Source: Erigeron canadensis (taxonomy: Eukaryota > Streptophyta > Magnoliopsida > Asterales > Asteraceae). Taken from it: DNA of 64,000 bases. The position numbers and the translations under genes were made by a program. The number at the start of each line of letters is the position of its first letter. The first letter of the stretch is position 1. The DNA is taken from positions 1,302,001-1,366,000 of the forward strand of contig NC_057767.1 in NCBI RefSeq assembly GCF_010389155.1. The letters are read 5' to 3'. A model generated the notes under the pieces. The model was not told the DNA's origin and made no database searches. It worked only from the letters and a program-made list of their open reading frames with translations. Shown piece after piece: positions 47,174 to 59,418 of the stretch.

Positions 47174-48597
47174 ATGTCGGAATATATCCCACTGGATGTT
47201 CAAGTGGAAATCTTGAAAAGGCTTCCTGTAAAACCATTGCTTCAATTCCGATCGGTCTCAAAACAATGGAAATCCTTGATCGACAGCCCCAAATTTATTG
47301 CTGCTTACGGTTTCCGCGAAACTCACCCGAATCGTTTGATTTTAAGGTACAAACCTACTATAGATAGTGACGAAACATTTTTAACATTTGTAGATGATAG
47401 TTTTCTCAAACAAGATTTTGTTCCCACTCTTCCTGATCTCATTAAGAATAATATGAAACGCAACTCAATTGTTGTCGGTAGCTCTCATGGTTTGTTGTGC
47501 TTTCACGGTTATTATAAATATCGAATTCACGATTGTAACTATGTTGGACCAGAGATAGTTGTTCTTTGGAATCCTTCAACCAGTAAATCCGTTGGTATTG
47601 AAGTTCAAAATTATTTGGTTCACCGAATTATGAAGTTATTGGTTTTGGGGTTTGTCCGGTCACTTTTGATCCTACTATAGTTAAGATTGTAAAATTTGAC
47701 GTTGGTATCCCTTGGAAAGTTGGAGTTTTTACGTTGAGCACCGAGACTTGGAGTATTCTATCTACCAATCTTACTAGCAAATTAATTAAACTTTTAGGGT
47801 CTCAGGTTGTTATCGGTAGGTTTATTTATTGGCTTTCTGTAAATGAACCATATCCACTGACGATGATCTTGTCACTTGACTTGACTACCAAAGAATTTAA
47901 CGAGATAAATTTCTCGGATGGTTTAACTCACCCGCTTTGTCGAATTTGGACTATATCTAAGCTAAAGGAGTCTCTTGGTTTGCTTGCTAACCATAGAGAG
48001 TTTAAGGAAGACCTAGGAGTTTGTTCTATATGGATGATGAAGGAGCAGGGTCTTAATAGATCGTTTACCAAGCTATACAACTTCAACAAGCCGGATGCCA
48101 GAGTAAGTAGATTACTAGGATTTAGGAAGACAGGTGAACTTATACTGGAAACATTCAATTACTATCCCAGACTTGAAACTTACGATCCCAACTCAGAAGA
48201 TACTGTTGATCTTCGGATTGTCGGAGAATATTCTTCCTTTTTTATGTGTTCTTATATGGAATCACTACTTTTGGTTGATTTAGGAAGAGAGTGGAAAATA
48301 TTGTAGACAGCAAAAGGCTTCGAAGGGCATGCCAAAGTTCAAATTTACGATCCCAACTTAGAAACCATTGATAATCTTGCACTTTTAGGAGAGGAGTGCT
48401 GCTTCTTTATGTCTTTTTATATGGAAACAACACTTTTGCTTGATCAGTTAGATGGTTTATTATCTACAGTAGATGATCTCATTAAAAGACGTGGGTGGAT
48501 TTACCAAGATGTAATTGATCAGTTAGATGGTTTATTATCTACAGTAGATGATCTCATTAAAAGACGTGGGTGGATTTACCAAGATGTAATTAGTTAA
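47174..48597 (+). pseudogene. F-box protein with FBA-type C-terminal domain, disrupted
   Basis: ATG at 47174. Residues 1-50 are an F-box (IPLDVQVEILKRLPVKPLLQ, then FRSVSKQWKSLI), which in intact members binds SKP1 in SCF ubiquitin ligases. The FBA-like region follows: IVVGSSHGLLCFHG, IVVLWNPSTSKSVGIEV. A single missing A in CGAATTATGAAG (about 47625) shifts the frame. The +2 frame restores GFGVCPVTFDPT and continues through 47734-48306 (FTLSTETWSILSTN, IYWLSVNE, SLDLTTKEFNEI). A TAG at 48304-48306 stops it, but the same frame stays open to 48597. With one frameshift and one stop it is a young pseudogene, or an assembly/sequencing error. Confidence 0.85.
48442..48591 (+). repeat. 75-bp exact tandem duplication in the F-box 3' tail
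   Basis: Two identical, in-frame 75-bp units (48442-48516, 48517-48591) each encode DQLDGLLSTVDDLIKRRGWI plus YQDVI. They follow a second, diverged copy of the preceding C-terminal segment (IYDPNLETIDN against TYDPNSEDTVD; CCFFMSFYMETTLLL against SFFMCSYMESLLLV). Confidence 0.95.
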
Positions 48598-50120
48598 ACC
48601 TAAATTACTTTTGTCATGTAAAAGTACTGTCATTATTCTGCCCGACTTAGGAAACAGTTAATTTTAGTATCTTTGTATCTATTTGTAGCTGTCTGATTTG
48701 TTGAGGTTTTGTATGGTTGGTTTACATGCAATGAAAGTGTTTGAACTTGATGAGATGAGGTTATGTATGGTTAGTTTACAAAAGGAATGGTTAGTTATTT
48801 CTTTTTATCATATGGCGTATTAGCTTAGATTCTATCAAAGGTTTGTAGAATTCTGATTGCTCAAAGCTCAGTTTCAACTTGATGCAATGATGCCTACAGA
48901 CACTAATTTGCTATTAAAGAGAAGATTTATCTTGTAGTTAAATTGAAATAGTTTCCGTAAGTGAAATTATACATAAATACGAGTGGATTCTGAACTTGAA
49001 CGTAATATTCAATGACAAGGCTTGCTTAAATGCATAACAAAACTACATTCTGAAGCTCTGGACTTCTACTCATTGCATGGTTTGGTGCAGCTCATTTATA
49101 CGGTTTGAGTTTCTCATCCTCTTCTCTTAAAGAGAAGACTTATCGCTGAGGTCACATCTATCACGCTGTCAACTAAACAGCCTTGCCACATCAGATTATG
49201 ATGTAATATGCTGATGATTTTCATGTGTTCTCTATGGTTTTTATACTTTGTGAAAACGTATATACTGAAGTTTATACGAGATACGTACATGGTTATTACA
49301 GGGTCTACTCAAGAGAGTGGGCCTCTTTGAGTGTTGATGCCAGGAGGATGATTCGATTGTGAAGTGTAATGAGTGGGCATTCTCAATGAGCGGGTCTTTT
49401 GAAATTCAAAATTATACCAGATTTTGTTAGAAGGTAAAATCCTATGAATCTTCTCTCTCCATTATCTTCCTCTCATTTTCTTGCATTTTTTTTCTTTTTC
49501 ATCGCAGTTCTCTTTCATAATGAGTAAAAGCATCTGATTTTGGGATTTAGGATTTAAGTAGTTCACATGTATAATTTGTTTGATTGTTGTTTAGAGTGCA
49601 TACTAAGTGTTTGATGAAATGCCTCAACGAGTTTCATCTTCCTCTTCTATTTCACTTTTAGTTACAGGTTTTATTTGAAGCATATATTATTTATTATTGT
49701 TTAAATTATCGTGCTTCTATTTTTCAGATTCATATCACTAATTTGAAATTCATCAATGTTTAATGTTCACAATCTGGTATGTTTCTGTTTATATATGGGT
49801 TTTAGTAATTTGGTGTTATTGGAATAATAAATATAAATTGATATCTATGTTTATGTATATTGACATATTGTTTGTTGATAAGCAAATGTTTTGGAATTTC
49901 AGATTTCAAAAACCAGAGCTAAATTTCATCTCCTTAGATATGATGGTTGTCCTTTTTTGATCGGCTATGATGATATGTTTACATTAATATAGAGCTAAGG
50001 CTTTGTGTTTCTTGGCATGGCATTTGAGGTGTCTATGTGACCTTTATGTCACATGTAAAGCTTCTGTATGAAGCCATGTTGAATCATTACTTTTGCTTGA
50101 ACATGTCTGAGCCTTTCGTG
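48598..50120. other. F-box 3' flank and unassigned sequence
   Basis: 48794-48930 recurs at 56771-56900 plus 58271-58310, where a LINE splits it. 49115-49265 (TCTTAAAGAGAAGACTTA, then GCCACATCAGATTATGATGT) has a diverged copy at 51655-51795. No confident gene was found. Confidence 0.5.
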
Positions 50121-50365
50121 TACAACTGGTGTGTTTGGAATTTGGACTGACTATGATGATGTGTTTTATACAATATGCTTGTCCCTTCTTTATTGGCTAT
50201 GATGATGTGTTTACATTAATGAAAATAGTTGAGGTTATGTGTTCCTTGGCATGGCATTTGAGGTGTGTATGTGACTGTTACATGCCAACCTTCTTATATG
50301 TAGCCATGTTGAATTGTTGATCTTAATTAAGCATGTCTGAGCCTTCCTGCTCCTGGTGCGTTTAG
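49945..50365. repeat. Diverged tandem duplication, ~240-bp period
   Basis: GGCTATGATGATATGTTTAC (49971) to CATGTCTGAGCC (50100) is repeated from 50189 (GGCTATGATGATGTGTTTAC) to about 50345. Both contain TTGGCATGGCATTTGAGGTG. No protein family was recognised. Confidence 0.7.
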
Positions 50366-50869
50366 ATTGGCTATGATGATGTCTGATCCTTCTATGATTT
50401 AAGTGTCTTTGTTGACGAGTTTAGTGAAAATCTCAAAGTGTTTTTTTGGCAGAGTTTTGATTGAATCGATTACTGGTGAATGATCTGTTAATGTGGTATG
50501 ATGCTACAATTTCGTTTTTCATAGATGTCGATTTGCCCGCAAAGTGTGAAAAAAAAAAGATTTTTAGCCTTTTTTGGCACGGACAACAGGTAATGTGTAT
50601 TGCTTCTTGGATGTCTTATGGGATTATTCACTATACAAGTTGAAATTCATTTCTTTTTTGGTTAAATTTTATTCAAATATATTGTTTTCTCGGCCTTTTC
50701 TTTGAGTTAGTAATATGTTCTGTTCTATAAATCATGATTCGAGTTTTTGATTATTTTGAAATTATATATGGTGGTGAAGTGTTGATTTAATGGGTTAATA
50801 ACTGAAAGAGTTTTTGATGGAGGTCACCAATAGTGTAGAGACAAACATGGTGAAAATGGGCTGGTAACT

Positions 50870-53100
50870 TTATTCATTGTTTTGTTATAGCTTATATTCA
50901 TATTTGTTGATAACTCAATGTTTTGTAATAGCTTATAGTGGTTCATGGCAATTGTTGTTTGAGTCAACAGTGTCATTCAATGAATCTATTTTCCATTCCA
51001 AGTGGTTTCGTGTCAAAACGAGAAATCAAAATTTGTCAAAACAGCTTTGCAAGTTAAGTGGTCTAGGCCGAGTTTTGAGCAGAAAGTTTGAGTCGACTTT
51101 GAAATATCATAACTTACTGGATTTTGAGAGTTATATGAGCAGAAAGACTCCTAAATCTTTATGGCTGCGAGATCTTGATGCTCTTGATAACCAACTTAAT
51201 ATTGGTTTAACTTTGTGTAAACAATGACTGAATATTTTATACAGATTGGACAGTGGACTTGCAGCATTATATATATGTACATATGTGATTGTTTGTTTTG
51301 GATTTGAAGGTGTTTGTTATTGGATTTAAATTTGTTTTGGTTTATGACTTTATGCAGCTATGTTGCAAGTGGAAAACTGAAGGGACAAGCTGTGACAAAG
51401 GAAGATAACTATGGCTCTAAACCGGTAATGCTTTGTGTGTTTATTTTATTGGGTAAGAATGGTTTTGGTACAATGTAATGAAAACTTTAATATGTTTTTA
51501 CTTTTTGGTCATAATAATCTTTTTTATGTTTCGTTGGAGGTTTGGACCAAGTAAAGCGAAATTGTTGAATTGAAAGCGAACTTGACATAATGTCTCTTGA
51601 CAACAAGAACTGGTGCAAATTGAGGTATTGCATAAAGATTAAATATGTTAGTATCCTCTTCTCTTAAAGAGAAGACTTAGCGGTGATGTCACTTCCTAAT
51701 TGTTGTCAAGTAACCAGCCATGCCACATAGTATTGTGATGTAATATGGTGATGAAATTCATGTGTTTTTGATGGTGTTTATACTATGTGAAAATGTAGCT
51801 TCTTCTCCCTATACGGTATACGTATTTACTTTGAAAAAAGAGTGGGCTTTTTTTTAAATGTCAGATCTAAACTTTATTTGATATATAGAGAGAGACAGAA
51901 GAGAGAGAAAAGAGAGTCATAGACTTATGGTCGATGATTAAAAAAGCCCAGGTATGATCGTAGTCGTTTAAAGGGTGTTTGTGTACTGATTTTTGTGTGA
52001 TTATTATAAGGTTACACAATAAGTGATGATAAAGATTATTTTTGGGGAGAAAAAAAGTGTAACGATGAATTATTTTGTTTCTAAAATTTTCGGTTTTGAT
52101 TTTGTTTAACCTAATGTTGTTTCTTTGTTGTATGTTTATTTATATAATCCACATCTCTTTCTTTAAACTTTCATCATCTTCTTTCTATTGCTTTCTTTTT
52201 ATTTTCTTTTAGATGAATTTTGGGTTATTAATTCGACAAGCTTTGTATCAAATTTTGAGGTTTCATTATATATGTTTTCTTTTTCAATTTGCAGAAAGGC
52301 GGTCTGATTCTAAGTCCGGAAGAATTGCTTCAGTTAACTTCTGATTTTGGAGAAAAAACTATCATTAAAGTGGCGGTTTGTTCATAATGATATATATATA
52401 TATGTGTGTGTGTATGATGATATCTTGGAACTTGGGAAGCCGGTTTGTTTCATTCTTTAATGAGAAAGTCCCATTTAATTGATTTAAACTGGGACTAAAT
52501 CAATTTTCAAGATGGTCGAGTCAAAACTATAGTGATGAAAGTGGGATAAATCTGTGTTCTAGATGGTCCAGTCAAAGCTCTAATTTGTATACATAGTGTG
52601 GTAGTAATGTAGTATTGTTTGATTTCAGAAAATATGTATTTTGCTTAAAAAGTGGATAAGGAGCAGGTGTTACTTTATGATGCTAGGGCTTCAAGAACTG
52701 AAATCGAAGCTCAAACTTCATACTTTGGGTTAGTGAAAAAAGGTAAACTATGATAAGTTAGTATTTGGGTTTGTTTTATATATTTTGCGTGATTCAAGAT
52801 AGTTTAATCTCATACCAACACAATCTAAGGTATTTGGTGTCACATTATTTGAACTAATAAATCCATATATCCAGGTTGATGAGAATGTGTTTGATAAGTT
52901 CATACTCTATTTCAAGATAACTTTCAGTATATTTCTCGAAACTTGCTTATAATTACCTTTACGTATTTGGTGTCGCATTATTTGAACTAATAAATCCATA
53001 TATCCAGGATGATGAGAATGTGACAACCCAGTCAAAGAAAGAACAAAGCGAGTTCTGAAGCCAGTGGCTCAGAGGAAAGCGACTATGATGAGGAGGTATT
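50870..53100 (+). other. Series of exon-like pieces, gene not recognised
   Basis: Several pieces on the + strand have codon-like character and plausible splice borders: 50938-51226 (SKQLCKLSGLGRVLSRKF, then FESYMSRKTPKSLWLRDLDA); about 51360-51427 (ASGKLKGQAVTKEDNYGSKP before GTAATG); 52295-52375 after TTTGCAG (GGLILSPEELLQLTSDF, then GEKTIIKV); 52655-52743; and 53027-53096 (acidic SEASGSEESDYDEE before GTATT). They do not join into one clear protein, and I do not recognise a family. It may be a decayed gene or an expressed locus with introns. Confidence 0.3.
52831..53021. repeat. 59-bp direct repeat, 132-bp spacing
   Basis: TATTTGGTGTCACATTATTT to GATGAGAATGTG (52831-52889) recurs at 52963-53021 with three substitutions. 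Each copy ends just after a TATATATCCAG splice-acceptor-like motif, so an acceptor may have been duplicated. Confidence 0.85.
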
Positions 53101-56100
53101 AAGCGCTATACAAGTTTTAGTTCTCTTTTTTTTTATGTTTTTTTAAATAATGAATTTCAATCTCCAATGCTATGACGACTGCGATATACTTCCATGTTGT
53201 TTTTAGGTTGCTTTTCTTCTTTTCGTTTCTCTCTCTCTCTCTCTTTCTCTTGCGATATACTTCCATGTAGATGATGATACGATGAATTTGCAACTGTTCA
53301 GGAAATGGATTGGTTATATTTTTAGGGGGTTTTGAAATTATTGATAATAATGTGTGTTGCTGTGCTAATTGAGATTTATTTTATTGATGTTTTCATCTGG
53401 TGTATTGTAGTGTATCTAACTTGTCGAGTTTTTCTATTGGCGAGTATACGAATTTTATGTCTATTGTGTTTATCGAATTTTCAATTATCATTTCTATAAA
53501 AGTTACTTTGGCCATATAAGTTGTCAACTATGTCTGATATTGTCAATACCAATGAGTTGAAAGCTTCGGCAGACGGTTTGGAAGTTAGACAATTTGGTGC
53601 ACTGGCTCTTTGTTATAGATTGTTCTGTGTTTAATTGTTAGGTCTAATTATATACTCTCATATGGTTTTGAAAATCGATTACTGCCATGATTTTTTATCT
53701 GAGATTTAAGGGATGGTAATAGAGTCAATGACTGTATGTATCTGCAATGTGTTGACTGTAGTGAAAAAAGTAAAACAAACTGTTAGTGTGTGTTTAGTAT
53801 GGTTTTGTTGGTTACTTATGTTTCTGGAGGGCGGCATCATTTTCCTACCTATGAGAAGTAGCTTATCAGATTGGATACGGTAGTTGATACTTCTGCAATT
53901 TGATTGTTCATTGTAGAGAGGCATAATTCTAATTACACTGCTCGATTTTACTTTAGAGATTCCAGTACTCCGGCTGATGGGAGCACTTTACATGGAAATC
54001 AAGCCCGTCCTTAAAATGATAGTAAGGTGAGGTTTTTTTTGTTTGATAAGTGAAGTTATAAAGTACAACGTGTCAATGTAGTGGAAATGTCTGCTTAATC
54101 ATCTGTAAAGTATTTATAGGTATGCTTAGTGATGGAGTCATGAGTATCACCATGATCTATTAAGTATGGTGTGCCTTTCTGTGTTTTTTATAATAAGTGA
54201 AAGGCCTTGGTAACCTCTTTTTCTGTGTTTTTATAACAATTTCCAGATCATATTTCAAGTTTCTCTTTTTGCCTATAAGTTTTTAGAAAATGTGTAGGTG
54301 AGCGAGTTTCTTGCACGGGCAGCTCGAGTCTTTTAATCTCATACTTGGTATTGATATCACTAAGAGCAATGAATGGACAGGTAAAGTTACTACTTTTACT
54401 TTATAGTAATTATCGATTTTAAATTTTTGTATAATCGTGAGTCATTGAATGAAACGACGACGATGAATGTTAATTGAAGTGCAGTATCGTCAAATGATTC
54501 TCATATGGGATTCTAACATTTACTTGAAATCGTCATGTGGTTTATCTTTTGGCAAAAGGAACAGATTATACAGGTATACTAAGATTAAGACGATTATGTT
54601 TCATTGTGTATAATTGTAATCTCTTATTATACTAATGGAGATATAGAAGCAGTTGGACTTCTAAATTAGTCGCCACATAATACGTTGATTTCTCTTAGAC
54701 GGAATGTTAGACTAAAGATGGCAATATGGGTGGGTTGAATATGGGCTCGGTCACAACAAGTCTCTTTTTAGTATATGTCAGGCTGGCTTGAAACACCTTT
54801 TGTCTTCTTTTTCTTTTTTTCAATATGGAGTAACATATTTTCCACTAAAGATTGTTGTTTTGATTTAAGTTTAAGGACAACTCATTGTTGGGTTTGTTCA
54901 TTTTGCAGAAAAAGTTTGAGTCAGTTAAATACAATATAAGGTGAAGGCTTACAGGAGGCTTGGGATGTAGTTCGTGATAGAACTGATTGAGATGCAATCG
55001 GTAAATGTATACGGATCGAGGTATAGTTAATGAACATATTAAGTGAACAACAATCCATGGCTTCATCTATATTAGCATTAGTAATTGTATGATGGCATTA
55101 GGTAATGGCTATTGAATATGAAGAGGATAACACTTAACGCTAACTGTGTTTTGTAGGTGCTAACTGAGTCGAAAAACGCATTAGGCAAAACATTACATTG
55201 AGTTATTTTTCAGATGGAAGGTGGGTGAATGTATGACATTGATGCAGCTGCTGACATTGTTCGAGTGGACGATACATTAAGTTAGTCTCTCGTGTATGTC
55301 TTTTGGTCCCATCCTTTATTCTATAGCTTCACAACAGGATTCCTTTTGGTTGCACATTCCACCATAGAACTCAGCACAGTTTTTTTGCATCTTATCTGGT
55401 CTTTTAAATTTCACTAATTTTTTTTTTCTACATTACACTGCAATGCATAGAAGTCGCTAAGATTGAAACTTAAAATATGGTTATGCAAATGGTGGAAGCT
55501 CAGTTAGAGAGTAGGAATTTAAAAGGCAGCCACACATTTTTGGGCAACTAAGGGGAAGAGGTGTAATGCCAATTTTTTTGGCAAATTGGCAAATTTTTAA
55601 CCAATCACAATTTGACACGTGGCAATCCAAAAAACTACCAAAAAGTACCCAATATTTGTCAAAACTATGGGTGTAGTTGGTAAAAAAGTGCTGATCGGTT
55701 AGTTTCTTCATCTCCCACCCAACCCCCTTTTCTTTCTTCCCACCCACCTGCTGCTTCTTCTTTGTGACCGTCTCTTTTTTTCTTCTTCTTTGTGACCATC
55801 GGTTCTACATCTATCTATATCTCTTCTATATCTACACATATATATCTATTTCGCCGGGAAGCGGGAATAAAAAAAGAATAAACTTGCCGGGAAACAAGAA
55901 AAAAAAGGAAGATGGTGGCACGCCGGAGTTTAGCCACTTCCGACGATGATGATGGTGATGATGTAGACGCAATGACGGTAGCACGCCGGAGTTTATCCAT
56001 ATACACCCCCAATTTTTCCGGTATGTGTGTGTATATATATATTATATATGATTTTTTTTTAATTTGTTTACCTCGATGCACATACACCCAACGTTCACTT

Positions 56101-56770
56101 GCATCGGTCAAATGTGGCCGATGAGCCGAGCCGATTGTTGCCGATGAAGAGGTTGTAGTGTTGCCGATTTGCCGATGAACTTGCCGATCCATTTTGCCGA
56201 CTACACCTCCCCCCCTAATGTGTTGAACCTTTAACATCTCTACGGATTAAGTAGAGATGAAACTTAAAGATATCTACTTAAGTTTGGTGTACGTTTGGAT
56301 GGTGGAACCTAAAAATCTCTTTTGATAGCTGGTCTTCGTATGTGATGTTTTTCAGAGCATTGAATTGAAGTATTGTCATTAGACCCAAATTTGACCCAAG
56401 CCCTTTTTATCATTATTTTTCCAAATCATCCGTTTTTTTATAGACACAAGTCCTATAATTTGACCCAAATTATCTTATCTAAAAGTAAATGGACCAAATT
56501 TTGTACCTCTAATTTTCATTGATATATGTAAATGGTGTTTTATAGGTGTAGACTGTGTAGTAGTCCTCTTATACACAAATGGATTCTCGTGAGGAAGGGA
56601 CCAAGGCTTCTGATTGAGGTGGAAATAATCATTTTCATCTCTTATCATTTTCAGAAAACATAGAAATATGTAAGGTTAAATTTTTCATGCATCAACTTTT
56701 GCTCAGTCAAGAAGACTCTCATATTTATTTTGAGTATTTCTTTTTTCAACTTATTAAGTGATAGTTATCA
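53101..56770. other. Long stretch without a recognisable gene
   Basis: The sequence has CT-rich tracts (53225-53255) and scattered short open frames. 55690-56230 has a TTCTTCTTCTTTGTGACC repeat and two in-frame copies of a GCACGCCGGAGTTTA motif (55919, 55982), but no family resemblance. 55570-55690 resembles a MITE-like CACGTGGCA segment. Confidence 0.4.
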
Positions 56771-56930
56771 GTTATTTCTTTTTACCATATGGCGCATTAG
56801 CTTACCTTCAGTTACATGAAGTCATTCTTATTTATGATGATAGGTGATAGATGTTACTTTTAAATGTTAATCGAATTCTGATTGGTCAAATGTTAATTTC
56901 TAACAAGTTGGAACTTTCTTTATGATGTTT

Positions 56931-58271
56931 TTGAGGCTCGACTATCCGGTTGGAAAGCTGAGAATCTATCTATGGCCGGCAGAACCACACTTATAAAATC
57001 TGTTATGGAGAGTTTACCCACATATTATCTTTCTATTTTCAAGGCCCCGGTAACTGTGACGGAAGGGTTGGAGTCGCGCATAAGGAAATTTCTTTGGGGA
57101 AGTTCTGATTCGGGAAAGAACAGATTAAAGGAAGTCAATGTAGCTTTATTATCTAAATGGATGTGGAGATTCAAGACGGAGCCCGAAAGTTTATGGAGGA
57201 AAGTTATTAGCTCATTGCACGACACGAAAAGAGGCTAGAACTTCATCCCTGCCAATAGGTACTTGCCAGGTATTTGGTGTAACATCGTCAAAGGTATCGA
57301 CTCCATTAAAGTGGCGGGTGTAGGAGTACAGAACCTGTTAAAAGGGGAGCTGGGTAATGGAAATGATATTCGATTTTGGTTAGATAATTGGATTGGAAGC
57401 ATCCCTCTAAAAGATAGGTTTCCTCATACTTTTCAAACTTGAAAGAGAAAAAAGATTACGGTGGGGGAGCGTTTTAACGGGGAGACAGATGGTTTTTATG
57501 GGCGATGGAACTGGACAAAGAACAACGTGACGAGCCAAGAAGTCAGTGAATGGGAAGAGCTCTCTAATCTAATTGATGGGGTGGGAATAGGGGACAGAAA
57601 CGATAAATGGGGGTGGCATGGAGGTAATGGTAAAGAGTTTTCGGTTAAAGATGTGAAGACTTTCCTCTTAAAAAGAAAGGATTTCAGCGACTCATATGTG
57701 TTGGATTGGTGCAAATGGCCCCAAAGAAGTGTAATGTCTTTGCTTGGAGGGCTGCTTTGGATTGAATTCCGACCAAGGAGGCCCTTTGGAAACACAATAG
57801 TTGGAATGGGGATTTGGCGTGTGTCTTATGTGGGGAAGGACAAGAAAGTACAGACCATTTGTTTTGTGAATGTGTGGTCTCGGCTAGGGTATGACATTTC
57901 ATCAGGAGATGGACTAGATCTGCTCCATTTTTTGTTTTCAATATCAAAGAAATTCTGGAAATACATAAACAACGAGGAAGAAGTAGAACAGAGGTCTCGG
58001 CAATCAAGGGCATTATAAGGATTAGCTGCTGGTGCATTTGGAGAGCAAGGAATGACAAAGTCTTTAACAATGTTGATTCTAATGCTATTGGAATTATTCA
58101 AAGTATCAAGACACTTGGGTACCTCTGGTTTAAGCATAGAACGAAGTATAGGAATGTTTCTTGGCAAAACTGGTGTAAGTTCATTTTTGTGTAAATATTT
58201 GTATATATTGGCTGCCGGCGTTTTTGCCGGGGCTTAATGAATAGAATTTTACTTTTCAAAAAAAAAAAAAA
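56931..58271 (+). mobile_element. 5'-truncated LINE (L1-type), 1.34 kb
   Basis: It contains the end of the reverse transcriptase, the linker and the zf-RVT domain of ORF2. It ends AATGAATAGAATTTTAC, TTTTC and an A14 tail (58258-58271). ATGATG flanks both sides (56922-56927 and 58271-58276), a short possible target duplication. It interrupts a duplicate of the sequence found at 48794-48930. It is the same family as 13275-14231, but longer. Confidence 0.85.
56934..58193 (+). pseudogene. LINE ORF2 fragment: reverse-transcriptase thumb to zf-RVT, several disruptions
   Basis: Reads LSGWKAENLSMAGRTTLIKS and SLPTYYLSIFKAP (the conserved segment after the polymerase core), stop at 57236-57238. Then GNGNDIRFWLDNWIGSIPLK, stop near 57440. 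Then KWGWHGGNGKEFSVKD and a frameshift near 57715. The zf-RVT Cys/His pattern CVLCGEGQESTDHLFCEC and the CWCIWRARNDKVFN tail follow in another frame. There is no endonuclease or catalytic YxDD segment. It is clearly inactive. Confidence 0.85.
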
Positions 58272-59418
58272 TGATGCCTAGAACCTTTGTTTATTATATA
58301 AACTAATTTGCTATTCAAGAAAAAATCCGTTAATCCTCGACCTTCAAACCCTGAACCCTAGAGCTTGTTATCGTCCGTGAATGACGCATTATAAAACCCT
58401 AAAATGGGCACCCTTTTAATATACTAATTGGACCGACTCAACCTAGTTCGGGCCCTGAATAAGATTTTTTAGTGAGAAATGTTAACGTAAAATTTTTTCT
58501 AACTTGTCAACCCACCAATCTAACACAAGTCAACCAAAATCGATCCAATTGACTGCCCTACAGTCAACTCCATATATAAACTGAAGTCAAAGAATTTTAT
58601 TTTCGTATTTGATCCATCCCAATTTAAATACCTTCTGAAAAATCTTCAATCACTGCAGGCAATATTCTAGTAGACAAATAAGTGTTCATGAGACTTCCTT
58701 GTTTACTTGTGTTTTTGGTTAAAATAAAATAAAGGAAAATGTGACTAAAAATAAAATGGTTCCATCCTAATACGGTACCTCACATTGCTGAAAGCGAGTG
58801 ACTTTAATATTTTGGTTTTCCGAAAATGAATATTGAAGTTTGTTGTATGCTAATTTTTTTTTATTGAACGTGTAGTTGTATGTTAATTGATCAGTAGGTA
58901 GTTGTCTTACAAAAGAATTTTAAATATAAAGTTGGAAGGTACAAAATCACAAAGCCTATAATATTATTTAATTTCACATTAAGTTTCGTCTAACTTTTTG
59001 CAAAAGGCCATCTTTTAAATTATTATTTGAGGTCTCGTAGTTGTGTTATACTTATATACACAAATATAATCTCGATCTCAAAAAGCTAGCTATGATCAAC
59101 GAATTAAAGTCCGGCACACTAACTGAATTTCATATAGACAAAACATGAATTACAAAAGAAATTCGTTTAAAAAACACCTAGCAACATCTGTGATGGCATC
59201 ACATTAGCAATTCATAAATCAATAACTCATCACTATAACATATGTTTAACAAACATTAATCAATATGAAGATGGCCTTAGAAATGTCTGAAAGTGCTTAT
59301 AAGAATTGGATTTTCTGAATAGATAACTTATTTTCTAAGCAGATAAACGCTTTAAAATAAGATTTCAGTTCCGAATAATCAAATCTCAAACACCTGACAC
59401 CCTCGATTCCATCTTCTT
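58272..59418. other. Intergenic stretch 3' of the PRA1 gene
   Basis: 58276-58310 continues the duplicate interrupted by the LINE. The remainder is AT-rich, with the presumed 3' untranslated region of the PRA1 gene at its right side. No other gene was seen. Confidence 0.4.
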
